Assembly: GCA_009925955.1 (NCBI GenBank)
Contig: RFPX01000016.1
Span: 1 to 13,893, forward strand
DNA from: Betaproteobacteria bacterium
GTDB taxonomy: Bacteria > Pseudomonadota > Gammaproteobacteria > Burkholderiales > Burkholderiaceae_C
Direction of reading: 5' to 3'
DNA: 13,893 nt
Shown piece by piece: positions 1-6,030 of the stretch. The stretch's first letter is position 1. The number at the start of each line of letters is the position of its first letter. A program made the position numbers and the translations under genes. The notes under the pieces were generated by a model, which saw only the letters and a list, made by a program, of their open reading frames with translations, did not search any database and was not told the DNA's origin.

Positions 1-1388
1 TGATGGGCCTGGACCCCGGCATTCGAACCGGCGTCAAGGTGGCCGTGGTGTCCTCTACTGGCAAGGTCTTGGACACGGCCACCGTGTACCCACATGAACC
101 CAGGCGCGACTGGGAAGGCAGTCTGCACACACTCGGGCGCCTGTGCACGGCACACGGCGTGAACCTGGTGGCCATTGGCAACGGCACGGCCAGCCGCGAG
201 ACCGATCAGCTGGCCACGGAACTCCTCAAGCGCCTTTCGGTGCTGGCCGGATCTGGGCAAGCGGTGGTCCCCGTCAAGGTGGTGGTCAGCGAGGCGGGGG
301 CATCGGTCTACTCCGCCAGTGATGTGGCCAGCCGGGAACTGCCCGAGCTGGACGTGAGCCTGCGTGGAGCGGTTTCGATCGCAAGGCGACTTCAGGACCC
401 CTTGGCTGAATTGGTGAAGATTGACCCCAAGAGCATTGGCGTGGGGCAGTACCAACACGATGTGAACCAAAGCGAGTTGGCCCGCACACTGGACGCGGTG
501 GTGGAAGATTGCGTCAACGGCGTCGGCGTGGACCTCAACACGGCTTCGCCACAGTTGCTCAGTCGCGTCAGCGGGCTGACCCCTGCAGTGGCTGCTTCGA
601 TCGTGCGCTGGCGCGACGCGCAAGGCGCCTTCCGCCGCCGTGAGCAGCTTTTGGAAGTCACCGGGCTTGGGCCCAAGACGTACGAGCTTTCAGCTGGCTT
701 CCTGCGCATTCGTGGCGGTGACAACCCCTTGGACCTTTCTGGCGTGCACCCGGAGACCTACCCCCTGGTGGAAAAGATCATGCAGGCGGCAGGCCGCCCC
801 ATCCAGGAGCTCTTGGGTGCACAAGATGTGTTGCGGCGCCTGCTGCCCGAGCGCTTTGCCGACGAGCGCTTTGGCGCCATCACCGTGCGTGATGTGCTGC
901 AGGAACTGGAAAAGCCGGGCCGTGACCCTCGGCCCGACTTCAAGGTGGCCCGCTTCAACGAGGAGGTGACCGAACTGAAAGACCTGCGCGAGGGCATGGT
1001 GCTGGAAGGCACGGTCAGCAATGTGGCGCAGTTCGGTGCCTTTGTGGACCTGGGTGTCCACCAGGATGGTCTGGTGCACGTGAGCCAGCTTGCCAACCGA
1101 TTCGTGCAGGACGCGCGTGAGGTGGTCAAGACCGGTGACGTGGTAAAGGTTCGGGTCTTGGAGGTGGACCTGGCCCGCAAGCGGATTTCCCTGTCCATGA
1201 AGCTCGATGCCGATCCTGGCAAGGGCGCTGCACGTGAGGGGGGCAACCGCTTTCAGCCGGCCGCGCGTGACGAACGGGCGCGACGCCACCCATCGGGCCC
1301 ACCGGACCGGCATTCCTCTGCAACGCGTGAACCCGCCGCGCAAGGCGCCATGGCCGCGGCGTTTGCCAAGCTTCAGCAGGGCCGCTAA
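1..1388 (+). CDS. tex: Tex, RNA-binding transcription accessory protein (3' part, 5' end outside window)
   Basis: This is the C-terminal part of Tex, a conserved cytoplasmic nucleic-acid-binding protein linked to transcription; the full protein is usually about 770-790 residues, so some 320 are missing upstream. The ATG at 3 is an internal Met, not the start. Seen here, counting from base 3: a YqgF/RNase H-like domain opening with MGLDPGIRTGVKVAVV (residues 1-120); a helix-hairpin-helix region with the family signature VVEDCVNGVGVDLNTAS (about 166-182) and the following HhH repeats to about 235; and an S1 RNA-binding domain (about 328-402, with GTVSNVAQFGAFVDLG). A basic, disordered tail ends in AMAAAFAKLQQGR, typical of proteobacterial Tex. 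The stop is TAA at 1386-1388. The next gene begins 13 bases later, so the two may be co-transcribed. The identification is firm; the exact molecular role of Tex in this organism cannot be read from sequence. Confidence 0.96.
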   Translation, partial: MGLDPGIRTGVKVAVVSSTGKVLDTATVYPHEPRRDWEGSLHTLGRLCTAHGVNLVAIGNGTASRETDQLATELLKRLSVLAGSGQAVVPVKVVVSEAGASVYSASDVASRELPELDVSLRGAVSIARRLQDPLAELVKIDPKSIGVGQYQHDVNQSELARTLDAVVEDCVNGVGVDLNTASPQLLSRVSGLTPAVAASIVRWRDAQGAFRRREQLLEVTGLGPKTYELSAGFLRIRGGDNPLDLSGVHPETYPLVEKIMQAAGRPIQELLGAQDVLRRLLPERFADERFGAITVRDVLQELEKPGRDPRPDFKVARFNEEVTELKDLREGMVLEGTVSNVAQFGAFVDLGVHQDGLVHVSQLANRFVQDAREVVKTGDVVKVRVLEVDLARKRISLSMKLDADPGKGAAREGGNRFQPAARDERARRHPSGPPDRHSSATREPAAQGAMAAAFAKLQQGR

Positions 1389-1401
1389 GCGGGGCCGCGA
1401 C

Positions 1402-2493
1402 ATGGCCTTGCCACCTGCGCTGTGCATCCATGCCGGGCCTCGCGCCCGGGCGCACCTGCGCGAGCGCGGCCTGCAGCCACAAGACATACGGGTGGTGGCC
1501 GCCGCCGCCGGTGGCCCCAAAGGGCTGGTGCTTCTGCACCTCGACGCCTTCTTGTTTGGACACTGGCTGCCCCAAGGCCGGCACGAGGTGGACCTGGTGG
1601 GGGCCTCGATCGGCGCTTGGCGCATGGCGGCTGCGTGCACACCCCGGCCCCTGGAGGCCCTGCAACGCTTGGGCCATGACTACATACACGAACGTTATGG
1701 AACGGTCGATGGGGTGTTGCCTGGCGCGGCGGTGGTCAGCCGCCAGTTCCGCCAGACGCTGCGGTCGCACTTTCCCTCACCAGCGGTGTCGGCCCTGTGT
1801 GCCCACCCGCACTGGCGTTTGCACATCCTGGCCTCACGGGGGCGTGGGCTGTTGGCACGGTCGGGGCGCTGGCGCATGGCCGCCGGTTTCGCTGCTGCCG
1901 TCGGGCTCAATGCGCTGGACCGTCGCCTGCTGAACAGCCAACTGCAGCGGGTGTGGTTCAGCCCCGATGGCCAAGTCCCCCACTGGGTGATGAAGCCCAA
2001 GGCCGATCTCCCCACGGCTGCAGCCGTTCTGAATTCCGAGAACTTCGAAGATGCGCTGTTGGCCAGCTGCAGCATCCCGTTCTGGCTGGAGCCCGTGCAC
2101 GACATTGCGGGCGCACCGCCCGGGCCCTATTGGGACGGCGGTCTGACCGACTACCACATGCACTTGCCGTTCAGCCGTTTGGGCCAAGGGCTTGCACTGG
2201 TGCCGCACTTCCAGCCCCGTTTGGTGCCGGGGTGGCTGGACAAGCCCTGGCGCCATCGGCACGGTGCCACACGATCGCTCGACAACGTCATCGTGTTGAG
2301 CCCCTCGCCTGAATGGCTGCGTTCTTTGCCCGGCGGCAAGATTCCCGACCGATCCGATTTCAAGCGTTACTTGAATCAACCCCAGGAGCGTGAGCGCTTG
2401 TGGTCCGCCGCTTGGAAGGCCAGCGAGCAGCTGGCCCAGGAGTGGGCGCAGTGTGTGGGTCAGCCGTCCATCGACGCGCAGCCCTTGCCTTGA
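1402..2493 (+). CDS. patatin-like phospholipase / serine acyl hydrolase
   Basis: This 363-residue protein is predicted to be a lipid acyl hydrolase of the patatin family, which uses a Ser-Asp dyad. The three expected motifs are present in order: a glycine-rich oxyanion loop AAAGGPKG (about residues 34-41), the nucleophile elbow GASIG with Ser69, and the DGG motif YWDGGL with Asp245. No signal peptide or clear membrane segment is visible, so a cytoplasmic or membrane-associated location is likely. The reading frame is open back to 1207 inside tex, but that part overlaps tex; the ATG at 1402, 13 bases after the tex stop, is the sensible start although its ribosome binding site is weak. The substrate is unknown, and neither neighbour tells much about it. 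The thrS promoter overlaps or directly follows the 3' end of this gene. Confidence 0.85.
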   Translation: MALPPALCIHAGPRARAHLRERGLQPQDIRVVAAAAGGPKGLVLLHLDAFLFGHWLPQGRHEVDLVGASIGAWRMAAACTPRPLEALQRLGHDYIHERYGTVDGVLPGAAVVSRQFRQTLRSHFPSPAVSALCAHPHWRLHILASRGRGLLARSGRWRMAAGFAAAVGLNALDRRLLNSQLQRVWFSPDGQVPHWVMKPKADLPTAAAVLNSENFEDALLASCSIPFWLEPVHDIAGAPPGPYWDGGLTDYHMHLPFSRLGQGLALVPHFQPRLVPGWLDKPWRHRHGATRSLDNVIVLSPSPEWLRSLPGGKIPDRSDFKRYLNQPQERERLWSAAWKASEQLAQEWAQCVGQPSIDAQPLP

Positions 2494-2516
2494 GTGCAAG
2501 GCCCATCGCCTACAAT
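2490..2516 (+). promoter_or_regulatory. candidate sigma70 promoter for the thrS leader
   Basis: A good -10 box TACAAT lies at 2511-2516. The -35 box is less certain: TTGAGT at 2490-2495 gives a short 15-base spacer, while TTGCCT at 2485-2490 gives 20. Transcription would start near 2523. The -35 region overlaps the phospholipase stop codon, so thrS can be expressed independently of tex. Prediction from consensus only. Confidence 0.5.
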
Positions 2517-2555
2517 GGCGAGCTGTTAACAACGAACAAGGTCGGGAAAGGCATC

Positions 2556-2624
2556 ATGGTTATGACACCGCGAACGTCTTGTGTGCGCCTGATGCGGGTC
2601 ACCGCCGCGGTGGCTTGCGCCTGA
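2556..2624 (+). CDS. putative 22-residue leader peptide upstream of thrS
   Basis: A short open reading frame begins at ATG 2556 (or at the second ATG, 2562) and ends with TGA at 2622-2624. A purine-rich ribosome binding site GGGAAAGG (2544-2551) lies four bases before the first ATG and ten before the second. The peptide starts MVMTPRTSCVRLMR and ends TAAVACA; it has three Thr codons (2565, 2574, 2601), four Val and four Ala, so no single amino acid dominates. It sits between a promoter and an intrinsic terminator in the thrS leader, the place where an attenuation peptide would be expected. The stop codon falls in the 5' arm of a small hairpin (2620-2624 with 2630-2634). The short size and lack of a recognised family keep the confidence moderate. 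Confidence 0.45.
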   Translation: MVMTPRTSCVRLMRVTAAVACA

Positions 2625-2652
2625 GCTTTTCAGGTCCCCCTTGTCGCGCGGC
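2595..2652 (+). promoter_or_regulatory. candidate attenuator: competing RNA hairpins in the thrS leader
   Basis: Three mutually exclusive pairings can be drawn. A protector hairpin pairs 2595-2604 with 2608-2617 (core CACCG/CGGTG, extended by G-U pairs). An antiterminator pairs GCCGCG at 2604-2609 with CGCGGC at 2647-2652. The terminator uses that same 2647-2653 arm with 2658-2664. The layout matches transcription attenuation controlled by translation of the leader ORF. Known precedent: E. coli thrS is instead controlled by translational repression through a tRNA-like operator, and Bacillus thrS by T-boxes. The pairings are seen in the sequence; the regulatory role is inference. Confidence 0.4.
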
Positions 2653-2669
2653 CCTATGGCCGCGTTTTT
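2647..2669 (+). terminator. intrinsic terminator in the thrS leader
   Basis: A perfect 7-bp GC stem CGCGGCC (2647-2653) with GGCCGCG (2658-2664) and a four-base loop CTAT is followed directly by five T (2665-2669). It lies downstream of the candidate thrS promoter and only 24 bases before the thrS start codon, so it would stop transcripts entering thrS unless antitermination occurs. It may also end read-through from tex and the phospholipase gene. Confidence 0.75.
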
Positions 2670-2693
2670 CATTTCAGATCCCGGAGTGCACAC

Positions 2694-4613
2694 ATGATCA
2701 CCATCACCTTGCCGGACGGCTCCCGCCGCGAGTACCCTGCGCCCTTGACGGTGGCCGACGTGGCGGCCTCCATCGGCGCGGGCCTGGCCAAGGCGGCCTT
2801 GGCGGGCCGGGTGGGGCAGGGCGAGGCTGCGCGCGTGGTAGACACCACCCACCGCATCGAAGCCGACACGGCCTTGGCCATCATCACCGACAAGGACCCA
2901 GACGGGCTGGAGGTGATTCGACACTCCACCGCTCACCTCTTGGCCTATGCGGTCAAGGAGCTGTTCCCCGAAGCGCAGGTCACGATAGGCCCGGTGATTG
3001 AAAACGGCTTCTATTACGACTTCTCCTACAAGCGCCCGTTCACGCCTGATGATTTGCAGGCCATCGAAAAACGCATGGGCGAGTTGGCCAAGAAAGACGA
3101 GCCCGTGGTGCGCCGCGTGTTGCCGCGCGATGAGGCCGTGTCGCACTTCAAGGCCATGGGCGAACACTACAAGGCCGAGATCATCGGCAGCATCCCGGCT
3201 GATCAGGATGTCAGCCTGTACCGCGAAGGGGGCTTCGAAGACTTATGCCGCGGCCCCCATGTGCCGTCCACCGGCAAGCTCAAGCACTTCAAGCTCATGA
3301 AGGTGGCCGGTGCCTACTGGCGCGGCGACAGCAACAACGAAATGTTGCAGCGCATCTATGGCACGGCCTGGGCGACCAAAGACGAGTTGCAGCAGTACCT
3401 CACCATGCTGGAGGAGGCTGAAAAGCGCGACCACCGCAAGTTGGGCCGCGAACTCGACCTCTTCCATGTGGACGACCACGCGCCGGGCGTGGTGTTTTGG
3501 CATCCCAAAGGCTGGACCGTTTGGCAGCAGGTCGAGCAGTACATGCGCCGGGTGTACCAAGACAACGGTTACCAAGAGGTCAAGGGACCGCAGATTCTGG
3601 ACAAGACCCTGTGGGAGAAAACCGGCCACTGGGACAAGTACCGGGAAAACATGTTCACCACGGAATCGGAAAAGCGTGACTACGCGCTCAAGCCGATGAA
3701 CTGCCCCGGCCACATCCTGATCTACAAGCAAGGCATCAAGAGCTACCGCGACCTGCCGCTGCGCTTGGGCGAGTTTGGCCAGTGTCACCGCAACGAGCCC
3801 AGTGGTGGCCTGCACGGCATCATGCGGGTGCGGGGTTTCACCCAGGACGATGGCCATATCTTCTGCACCGAAGACCAGATCCTCGAGGAGTGCAACGCCT
3901 TCACCGCTTTGCTGCAAAAGGTCTACGCGGATTTCGGCTTCACCGACATCCTCTACAAGGTGGCCACGCGCCCGGAAAAGCGCATTGGCGCGGATGAGCT
4001 CTGGGACAAGGCCGAGCATGCGCTGATGGAAAGCCTGCGCAACAGTGGTTGCGAGTTCATCATCTCGCCGGGTGATGGGGCCTTCTATGGGCCCAAGATC
4101 GAGTACACCCTGAAAGACGCCCTGGGCCGCCAGTGGCAGTGCGGCACCATCCAGGTCGATTTCTCGCTCCCGCAGCGGCTGGAGGCCGAGTTTGTGGCCG
4201 AAAGTGGCGAGCGCAAAACGCCCGTGATGCTGCACCGGGCCATCCTGGGCAGCCTGGAGCGCTTCATCGGCATCCTGATCGAGCAGCATGCCGGCGCCTT
4301 GCCCGCGTGGCTGGCGCCCACGCAGGTGACGGTGCTCAACATCACCGATTCACAGGCCGATTACGCCCGGAATGTGGCTAAAACGCTGCAAAAACAAGGC
4401 CTTAGGTGCGAGCTTGATTTGCGAAACGAGAAAATTACCTATAAAATCCGCGCCCATTCCCTGCAAAAAGTGCCTTACATCCTCGTCGTGGGTGACAAGG
4501 AGATGGCAACCGATTGCGTGGCCGTACGCGCCCGAGGCAACCAAGACCTGGGGGTGATGTCCGTTTCAGCCTTCACCGAAAAGGCGCTGGCCGACATCGC
4601 TGCCAAGGCTTAG
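2694..4613 (+). CDS. thrS: threonine--tRNA ligase (ThrRS)
   Basis: This 639-residue class II synthetase attaches threonine to tRNA-Thr; E. coli ThrS has 642 residues, so it is full length. Domains in order: an N-terminal TGS domain (1-60); the editing domain that hydrolyses mischarged Ser-tRNA-Thr, with HSTAH (His77, His81) and CRGPH (Cys185, His189); the catalytic core (about 245-535) with motif 2 around CHRNEPSGGLHGIMRVRGF; and the C-terminal anticodon-binding domain (about 540-635). The zinc ligands that recognise threonine are Cys337 (NCPGH), His388 (DDGH) and His514 (MLHRAILG), matching E. coli Cys334, His385 and His511 with a constant +3 offset. The ATG at 2694 has GGAG at 2683-2686, seven bases upstream. 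infC follows after 46 bases. The codons at about 4375-4450 are unusually AT-rich for this gene and probably hide a promoter. Confidence 0.98.
   Translation: MITITLPDGSRREYPAPLTVADVAASIGAGLAKAALAGRVGQGEAARVVDTTHRIEADTALAIITDKDPDGLEVIRHSTAHLLAYAVKELFPEAQVTIGPVIENGFYYDFSYKRPFTPDDLQAIEKRMGELAKKDEPVVRRVLPRDEAVSHFKAMGEHYKAEIIGSIPADQDVSLYREGGFEDLCRGPHVPSTGKLKHFKLMKVAGAYWRGDSNNEMLQRIYGTAWATKDELQQYLTMLEEAEKRDHRKLGRELDLFHVDDHAPGVVFWHPKGWTVWQQVEQYMRRVYQDNGYQEVKGPQILDKTLWEKTGHWDKYRENMFTTESEKRDYALKPMNCPGHILIYKQGIKSYRDLPLRLGEFGQCHRNEPSGGLHGIMRVRGFTQDDGHIFCTEDQILEECNAFTALLQKVYADFGFTDILYKVATRPEKRIGADELWDKAEHALMESLRNSGCEFIISPGDGAFYGPKIEYTLKDALGRQWQCGTIQVDFSLPQRLEAEFVAESGERKTPVMLHRAILGSLERFIGILIEQHAGALPAWLAPTQVTVLNITDSQADYARNVAKTLQKQGLRCELDLRNEKITYKIRAHSLQKVPYILVVGDKEMATDCVAVRARGNQDLGVMSVSAFTEKALADIAAKA
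4419..4447 (+). promoter_or_regulatory. candidate internal promoter for infC-rpmI-rplT inside thrS
   Basis: TTGCGA (4419-4424) and TAAAAT (4442-4447) are separated by an ideal 17 bases, in a locally AT-rich stretch of an otherwise GC-rich gene. The site is about 210 bases before the infC start. E. coli also has promoters inside thrS that serve infC, so a similar arrangement is plausible. Prediction from consensus and composition. Confidence 0.4.
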
Positions 4614-4659
4614 AAGCCGACGGGCGTTTTTCTGTTGATGTCCTGAAAGGATTCGAACC

Positions 4660-5208
4660 ATCGCTACGTTTCTCGATCGCCGCATGCCCAACGTCGAGCG
4701 CAAGCATCGACTCAATCGCGAGATCACCGCACCCATGGTGCGTTTGAACGGGCCCGAAAACGAATCCTTAGGCATCGTCAGCATTCAGGAAGCCCTTCGG
4801 CTGTCTGGTGAGTACGACGTGGACCTGGTGGAAATCGCGGCGCAAGCCGACCCACCTGTGTGCCGCCTGATGGACTACGGCAAGTTCAAGTATCAAGAGC
4901 AGAAGAAGGCAGCGGAGGCCAAGGCCAAGCAGCACGTCATCGAGATCAAGGAAGTCAAGTTCCGTCCCGGCACCGACGAAGGCGATTACGCCGTGAAGAT
5001 GCGCAACCTGCGCCGCTTCATTGCCGAAGACGGTGACAAGGGCAAGGTGACCTTGCGCTTCCGCGGTCGAGAGATCACGCACCAGGACATCGGCATGCGC
5101 CTGTTGGAGCGGATCCGTGACGAACTGGCCGACGTGGCGGTCGTGGAGCACATGCCCAAGCTCGAAGGCCGTCAGATGATCATGGTGTTGGCGCCCAAGC
5201 GCCGATGA
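4660..5208 (+). CDS. infC: translation initiation factor IF-3, probable ATC start
   Basis: IF-3 binds the 30S subunit, keeps it apart from 50S and proofreads the start codon. The protein shows the N-domain (RLNREITAPMVRLNGPE onward, ending near VCRLMDYGKF), a lysine-rich linker helix and the C-domain with KFRPGTDEGDY, LRFRGREITH and the closing QMIMVLAPKRR. The first ATG in frame is 4684 (174 residues), but no ribosome binding site precedes it. In-frame codons upstream read ATC GCT ACG TTT CTC GAT, encoding (I/M)ATFLDRR, and the ATC at 4660 has AAAGGA (4646-4651) eight bases upstream. I therefore choose ATC 4660, giving 182 residues. E. coli infC starts at AUU, and IF-3 represses its own synthesis by rejecting that codon; the same feedback is inferred here. 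It sits between thrS and rpmI as in most Proteobacteria. Confidence 0.93.
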   Translation: MATFLDRRMPNVERKHRLNREITAPMVRLNGPENESLGIVSIQEALRLSGEYDVDLVEIAAQADPPVCRLMDYGKFKYQEQKKAAEAKAKQHVIEIKEVKFRPGTDEGDYAVKMRNLRRFIAEDGDKGKVTLRFRGREITHQDIGMRLLERIRDELADVAVVEHMPKLEGRQMIMVLAPKRR

Positions 5209-5223
5209 AGTGAGTTTCGCGAA

Positions 5224-5245
5224 CACCCGGTTTGGTCACCGGGTG
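5224..5245 (+). promoter_or_regulatory. hairpin after infC
   Basis: A perfect 8-bp stem CACCCGGT (5224-5231) with ACCGGGTG (5238-5245) and a six-base loop lies 15 bases after the infC stop. No T-run follows, so it is not an intrinsic terminator. It may be part of the leader structure that controls rpmI, or protect the mRNA end after processing. Confidence 0.45.
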
Positions 5246-5263
5246 CTCGAACGAAGAAGCCGT

Positions 5264-5306
5264 TGCAGGCCAACAAGCATCCGAAGCCGATTTCGGATCG
5301 CCTGCA
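5264..5306 (+). promoter_or_regulatory. compound hairpin before rpmI, candidate L20 autoregulatory site
   Basis: An outer 7-bp stem TGCAGGC (5264-5270) with GCCTGCA (5300-5306) encloses an inner 7-bp stem ATCCGAA (5279-5285) with TTCGGAT (5292-5298). The two are separated by a strongly asymmetric internal loop: eight bases, CAACAAGC, on the left and a single C on the right. The structure ends ten bases before the rpmI ribosome binding site. In E. coli, L20 represses rpmI-rplT by binding structured mRNA near the rpmI start that imitates its 23S rRNA site. The pairings are seen; the L20 role is inferred from position. Confidence 0.45.
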
Positions 5307-5329
5307 GGGGTCAACTAAAAGGAGCAGTC

Positions 5330-5533
5330 ATGCCCAAGATGAAGACCAAGAGCAGCGCGAAAAAGCGTTTTCGCGTTCGTCCGGGTGGCACCGTCAAGCG
5401 CGGTCAGGCGTTCAAGCGCCACATCCTGACCAAGAAGACCACGAAGAACAAGCGCCAGCTTCGCGGCGCGGTCAACGTGCACGAGACCAACATGGGTCAC
5501 ATGGCTCAGATGCTGCCCTTCGCAGGTCTGTAA
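5330..5533 (+). CDS. rpmI: 50S ribosomal protein L35
   Basis: This 67-residue, very basic protein is L35 of the large ribosomal subunit. It begins MPKMKTKSSAKKRF and carries the family signature RVRPGGTVKRGQAFKRH followed by the lysine-rich KKTTKNKRQLRG. The length is close to the usual 64-67. A strong ribosome binding site AAAAGGAG (5317-5324) stands five bases before the ATG. It forms the usual infC-rpmI-rplT cluster, with rplT 33 bases downstream. The hairpins upstream suggest that its translation, and by coupling that of rplT, is under L20 feedback. Confidence 0.98.
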   Translation: MPKMKTKSSAKKRFRVRPGGTVKRGQAFKRHILTKKTTKNKRQLRGAVNVHETNMGHMAQMLPFAGL

Positions 5534-5566
5534 GCCTCCCGGTCATCTTCAAGGAAAGGATTCAAT

Positions 5567-5923
5567 ATGCCTCGCGTCAAACGTGGTGTTACCGCACGCG
5601 CCCGTCACAAGAAGGTTCTGGCCCTGGCCAAGGGTTTCCGGGGCCGCCGCAAGAACGTCTTCCGCATCGCCAAACAGGCGGTGATGAAGGCCGGTCAATA
5701 CGCCTACCGCGACCGCCGCGCCAAGAAGCGCGTGTTCCGCCAGCTGTGGATTGCCCGTATCAACGCGGCCTCCCGTGAGCTGGGCGTGACCTACAGCAAG
5801 TTCATGGCCGGCCTGAAGAAGGCCAACATCGGCATCGACCGCAAGGTGCTGGCCGACATGGCGGTCAACGACCCCGCTGCCTTTGGCAGCATCGTGGCCC
5901 AGGTGAAGGCCCAACTGGCTTGA
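5567..5923 (+). CDS. rplT: 50S ribosomal protein L20
   Basis: This 118-residue basic protein is L20, which binds 23S rRNA directly early in 50S assembly and in other bacteria represses its own operon. It opens with MPRVKRGVTARARHKKVL, followed by the family blocks AKGFRGRRKNVFR and YAYRDRRAKKRVFRQLWI, then the globular C-terminal domain with SYSKFMAGLKK-like sequence (here TYSKFMAGLKKANI) and ADMAVNDPAAF. The length equals the E. coli protein (118). AAGGAAAGGA (5551-5560) is a strong ribosome binding site six bases before the ATG. Two hairpins follow the stop codon, so many transcripts probably end here. Confidence 0.98.
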   Translation: MPRVKRGVTARARHKKVLALAKGFRGRRKNVFRIAKQAVMKAGQYAYRDRRAKKRVFRQLWIARINAASRELGVTYSKFMAGLKKANIGIDRKVLADMAVNDPAAFGSIVAQVKAQLA

Positions 5924-5933
5924 TGTCCCGGTG

Positions 5934-5953
5934 AAGGCACCCTGGGTGCCTTT
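5934..5953 (+). terminator. first hairpin after rplT, weak terminator-like
   Basis: AAGGCACC (5934-5941) pairs with GGTGCCTT (5945-5952) over a three-base loop, starting ten bases after the rplT stop. Only three T in a row (5951-5953) follow or overlap the stem, so termination here is likely weak. It may serve as a 3' stabiliser or act in tandem with the next hairpin. Confidence 0.45.
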
Positions 5954-5968
5954 GCCCCATCAGCACCC

Positions 5969-6003
5969 CGGCCGTCACCTGTGTGACGGCCGTTTTCATT
6001 TTT
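5969..6003 (+). terminator. strong intrinsic terminator between rplT and pheS
   Basis: A perfect 10-bp stem (5969-5978 with 5983-5992, core GGCCGTCAC/GTGACGGCC) with a CTGT loop is followed by TTTTCATTTTT (5993-6003). It would end the infC-rpmI-rplT transcript. Because pheS starts only 28 bases later and I see no promoter in between, it may act as a partial terminator or attenuator that sets pheST expression. Confidence 0.8.
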
Positions 6004-6030
6004 GCGCCGACGACCGTCTTGACGCCCTGC

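Noticed and set aside
690..1640. Long minus-strand open reading frame opposite tex and the phospholipase gene
   Set aside because: It is antisense to well-recognised proteins, shows no family motifs and is expected from high GC at third codon positions.
4600..4637. Possible terminator between thrS and infC (small GGCT/AGCC hairpin followed by GTTTTT)
   Set aside because: The stem is only about four base pairs and separated from the T-run; too weak to call.
5983..6030. Upstream ATG start for pheS adding 16 residues
   Set aside because: The start codon falls inside the terminator hairpin, has no ribosome binding site, and the added residues do not resemble PheS N-termini.
5924..6030. Phe-rich leader peptide for pheST attenuation as in E. 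coli
   Set aside because: Short frames in this gap contain at most two Phe codons and none has a convincing Shine-Dalgarno plus start.
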